This document shows, piece by piece, positions 63,398-64,000 of a DNA stretch of 64,000 bases. Position numbers and translations under genes: made by a program. The stretch is from Oscillospiraceae bacterium (GTDB lineage: Bacteria > Bacillota > Clostridia > Oscillospirales > Acutalibacteraceae), in NCBI GenBank assembly GCA_015066515.1, contig SVOH01000007.1:24687-88686 (forward strand), read 5' to 3'. The notes beneath the pieces were generated by a model. That model saw only the letters and a list, made by a program, of their open reading frames with translations. It ran no database searches and was not told where the DNA came from. How positions within the stretch are numbered: the first letter of the stretch is position 1; each line of letters starts with the position of its first letter.

Positions 63398-63486
63398 GGA
63401 GAGGTATCGAAGTGGTCATAACGGGGCTGACTCGAAATCAGTTTGCGAGCAATCGCACATGGGTTCGAATCCCATCCTCTCCGCCA
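63398..63486 (+). tRNA. tRNA-Ser (anticodon CGA)
   Basis: 89 bases with encoded CCA. Acceptor GGAGAGG/CCTCTCC, anticodon arm GCTGA-CTCGAAA-TCAGT (anticodon CGA, reads UCG), long variable arm TGCGA/TCGCA, T-arm ATGGG-TTCGAAT-CCCAT. Confidence 0.97.
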
Positions 63487-63487
63487 A

Positions 63488-63527
63488 AACGCCTTGGAAC
63501 TGAATAATTCCAGGGCGTTACTTTTTG
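63488..63527 (+). terminator. Terminator of tRNA-Ser
   Basis: AACGCCTTGGAA..TTCCAGGGCGTT stem followed by ACTTTTTG. Confidence 0.88.
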
Positions 63528-63553
63528 CTTTTATTGATGAATTCTGTTATAAT
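63525..63553 (+). promoter_or_regulatory. Promoter of the HNH-like gene
   Basis: TTGCTT (63525-63530), 17-bp spacer, TATAAT (63548-63553); the -35 abuts the tRNA terminator T-tract. Confidence 0.65.
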
Positions 63554-63575
63554 AAAATCAGTTTGGAGGGATTTT

Positions 63576-64000
63576 ATGAAATGTATTTATTGCAACAATG
63601 AATCAAATTTAACAGTATCTGATATTATTCCGTATGCACTAACCGGAGCAAAATTAAAAAAACGATTTGTATGTAAAGAACATAACGGCTTTACAAATGA
63701 TAATTACGAAAATCAAATGATTAGACAACTTGATGTTTTTCGTAACAGATTAGGACTTACTGAACGTGATGGTGATCCTGTAAGGTATAAAGCTGAATTG
63801 AGTATTGGTGAATATACATTTCCAAATGTCAGCATATCTGACCATGCTTCTATAATGGACAATTCAAAACGAGTGTTTAGAACAACAGATGAGAACGGGA
63901 AAACAATTCTTGTTGGTAACAGAAGTGAATTGTTAAAAATTAAAGGCGCAACCGATGATAAAATCAAAGATATCAGTGCATCTGATTTTTCTGCTGTCAG
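63576..64000 (+). CDS. HNH-like protein, cut by the window end
   Basis: 141 codons visible, no stop before the edge. MKCIYCNNES gives a CxxC pair; SDIIPYALTG and VCKEHNGFTND resemble the core of HNH nucleases (HIIP..C..HN), but Ser-Asp replaces the usual His in the first motif, which may weaken or abolish nuclease activity. GGAGGG precedes ATG 63576. Sits directly after tRNA-Ser, a classic insertion site, so it may begin a mobile or defence island. Confidence 0.75.
   Translation, partial: MKCIYCNNESNLTVSDIIPYALTGAKLKKRFVCKEHNGFTNDNYENQMIRQLDVFRNRLGLTERDGDPVRYKAELSIGEYTFPNVSISDHASIMDNSKRVFRTTDENGKTILVGNRSELLKIKGATDDKIKDISASDFSAV

Overview
This window looks like chromosome from an anaerobic, endospore-forming member of the Clostridia, most likely an Oscillospirales/Ruminococcaceae-type gut bacterium. 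Four things point there: a complete spoIIIA operon plus spoIIR, spoIIP, gpr and spoIIIE; dnaG-rpoD and rny housekeeping genes of firmicute type; a low-to-moderate G+C content; and a permuted GH3 beta-glucosidase and sugar kinases that suit plant-fibre or mucin sugars. The taxonomic call is inference from gene content only.

Layout. 1-1886: the first codons of a probable tsaB (minus), then dusB from a consensus promoter that leaves almost no leader, then yebC. 1944-6524: spoIIIAA-AH, the mother-cell feeding-tube/secretion complex; spoIIIAA appears to lack a normal start codon. 6529-12512: asp23, a mutarotase-fold protein, tmcAL, ackA, galK and an alpha/beta hydrolase. 12578-17759: a 1620-residue secreted beta-helix protein with three internal repeats, then a 39-residue acidic peptide gene. 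17867-26009: rhaB, a leaderless FkbM methyltransferase, rny with a structured leader, an OGG1-type glycosylase, a DUF6062 protein and small membrane proteins.

26049-31427 (minus): gpr-spoIIP-small membrane protein, spoIIIE and tepA. 31591-38839: a two-ended HTH regulator, three evenly spaced inverted repeats, a Cys-rich small protein and an 1830-residue VWA/isopeptide-domain surface adhesin. 38896-45939: an ABC exporter with its TetR regulator, tRNA-Leu, the yhaN/yhaO nuclease pair and a polysaccharide deacetylase. 46074-49860: an ECF sigma factor with a putative anti-sigma protein, a VanZ-like protein, ispE and spoIIR. 49943-55683: rpmE, yigZ, dgt, dnaG, rpoD, a TSCPD protein and an unknown gene.

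55684-56669 has no intact gene. It holds a tandem duplication of about 530 bp carrying a gene fragment, two promoter-RNA-terminator cassettes and REP-like repeats. 56670-62947: an amidase, an MBOAT/DHHW O-acetylation pair and a permuted GH3 enzyme. 62959-63486: a tRNA-Ser(CGA) operon with two extra 5' tRNA halves, probably old integration scars. The window ends inside an HNH-like gene.

Recurring theme: several promoters share DNA with the terminator of the preceding gene (VanZ, spoIIR, gpr), and at least two genes appear to be transcribed with essentially no 5' leader. I found no CRISPR array, rRNA, intact insertion sequence or complete phage.
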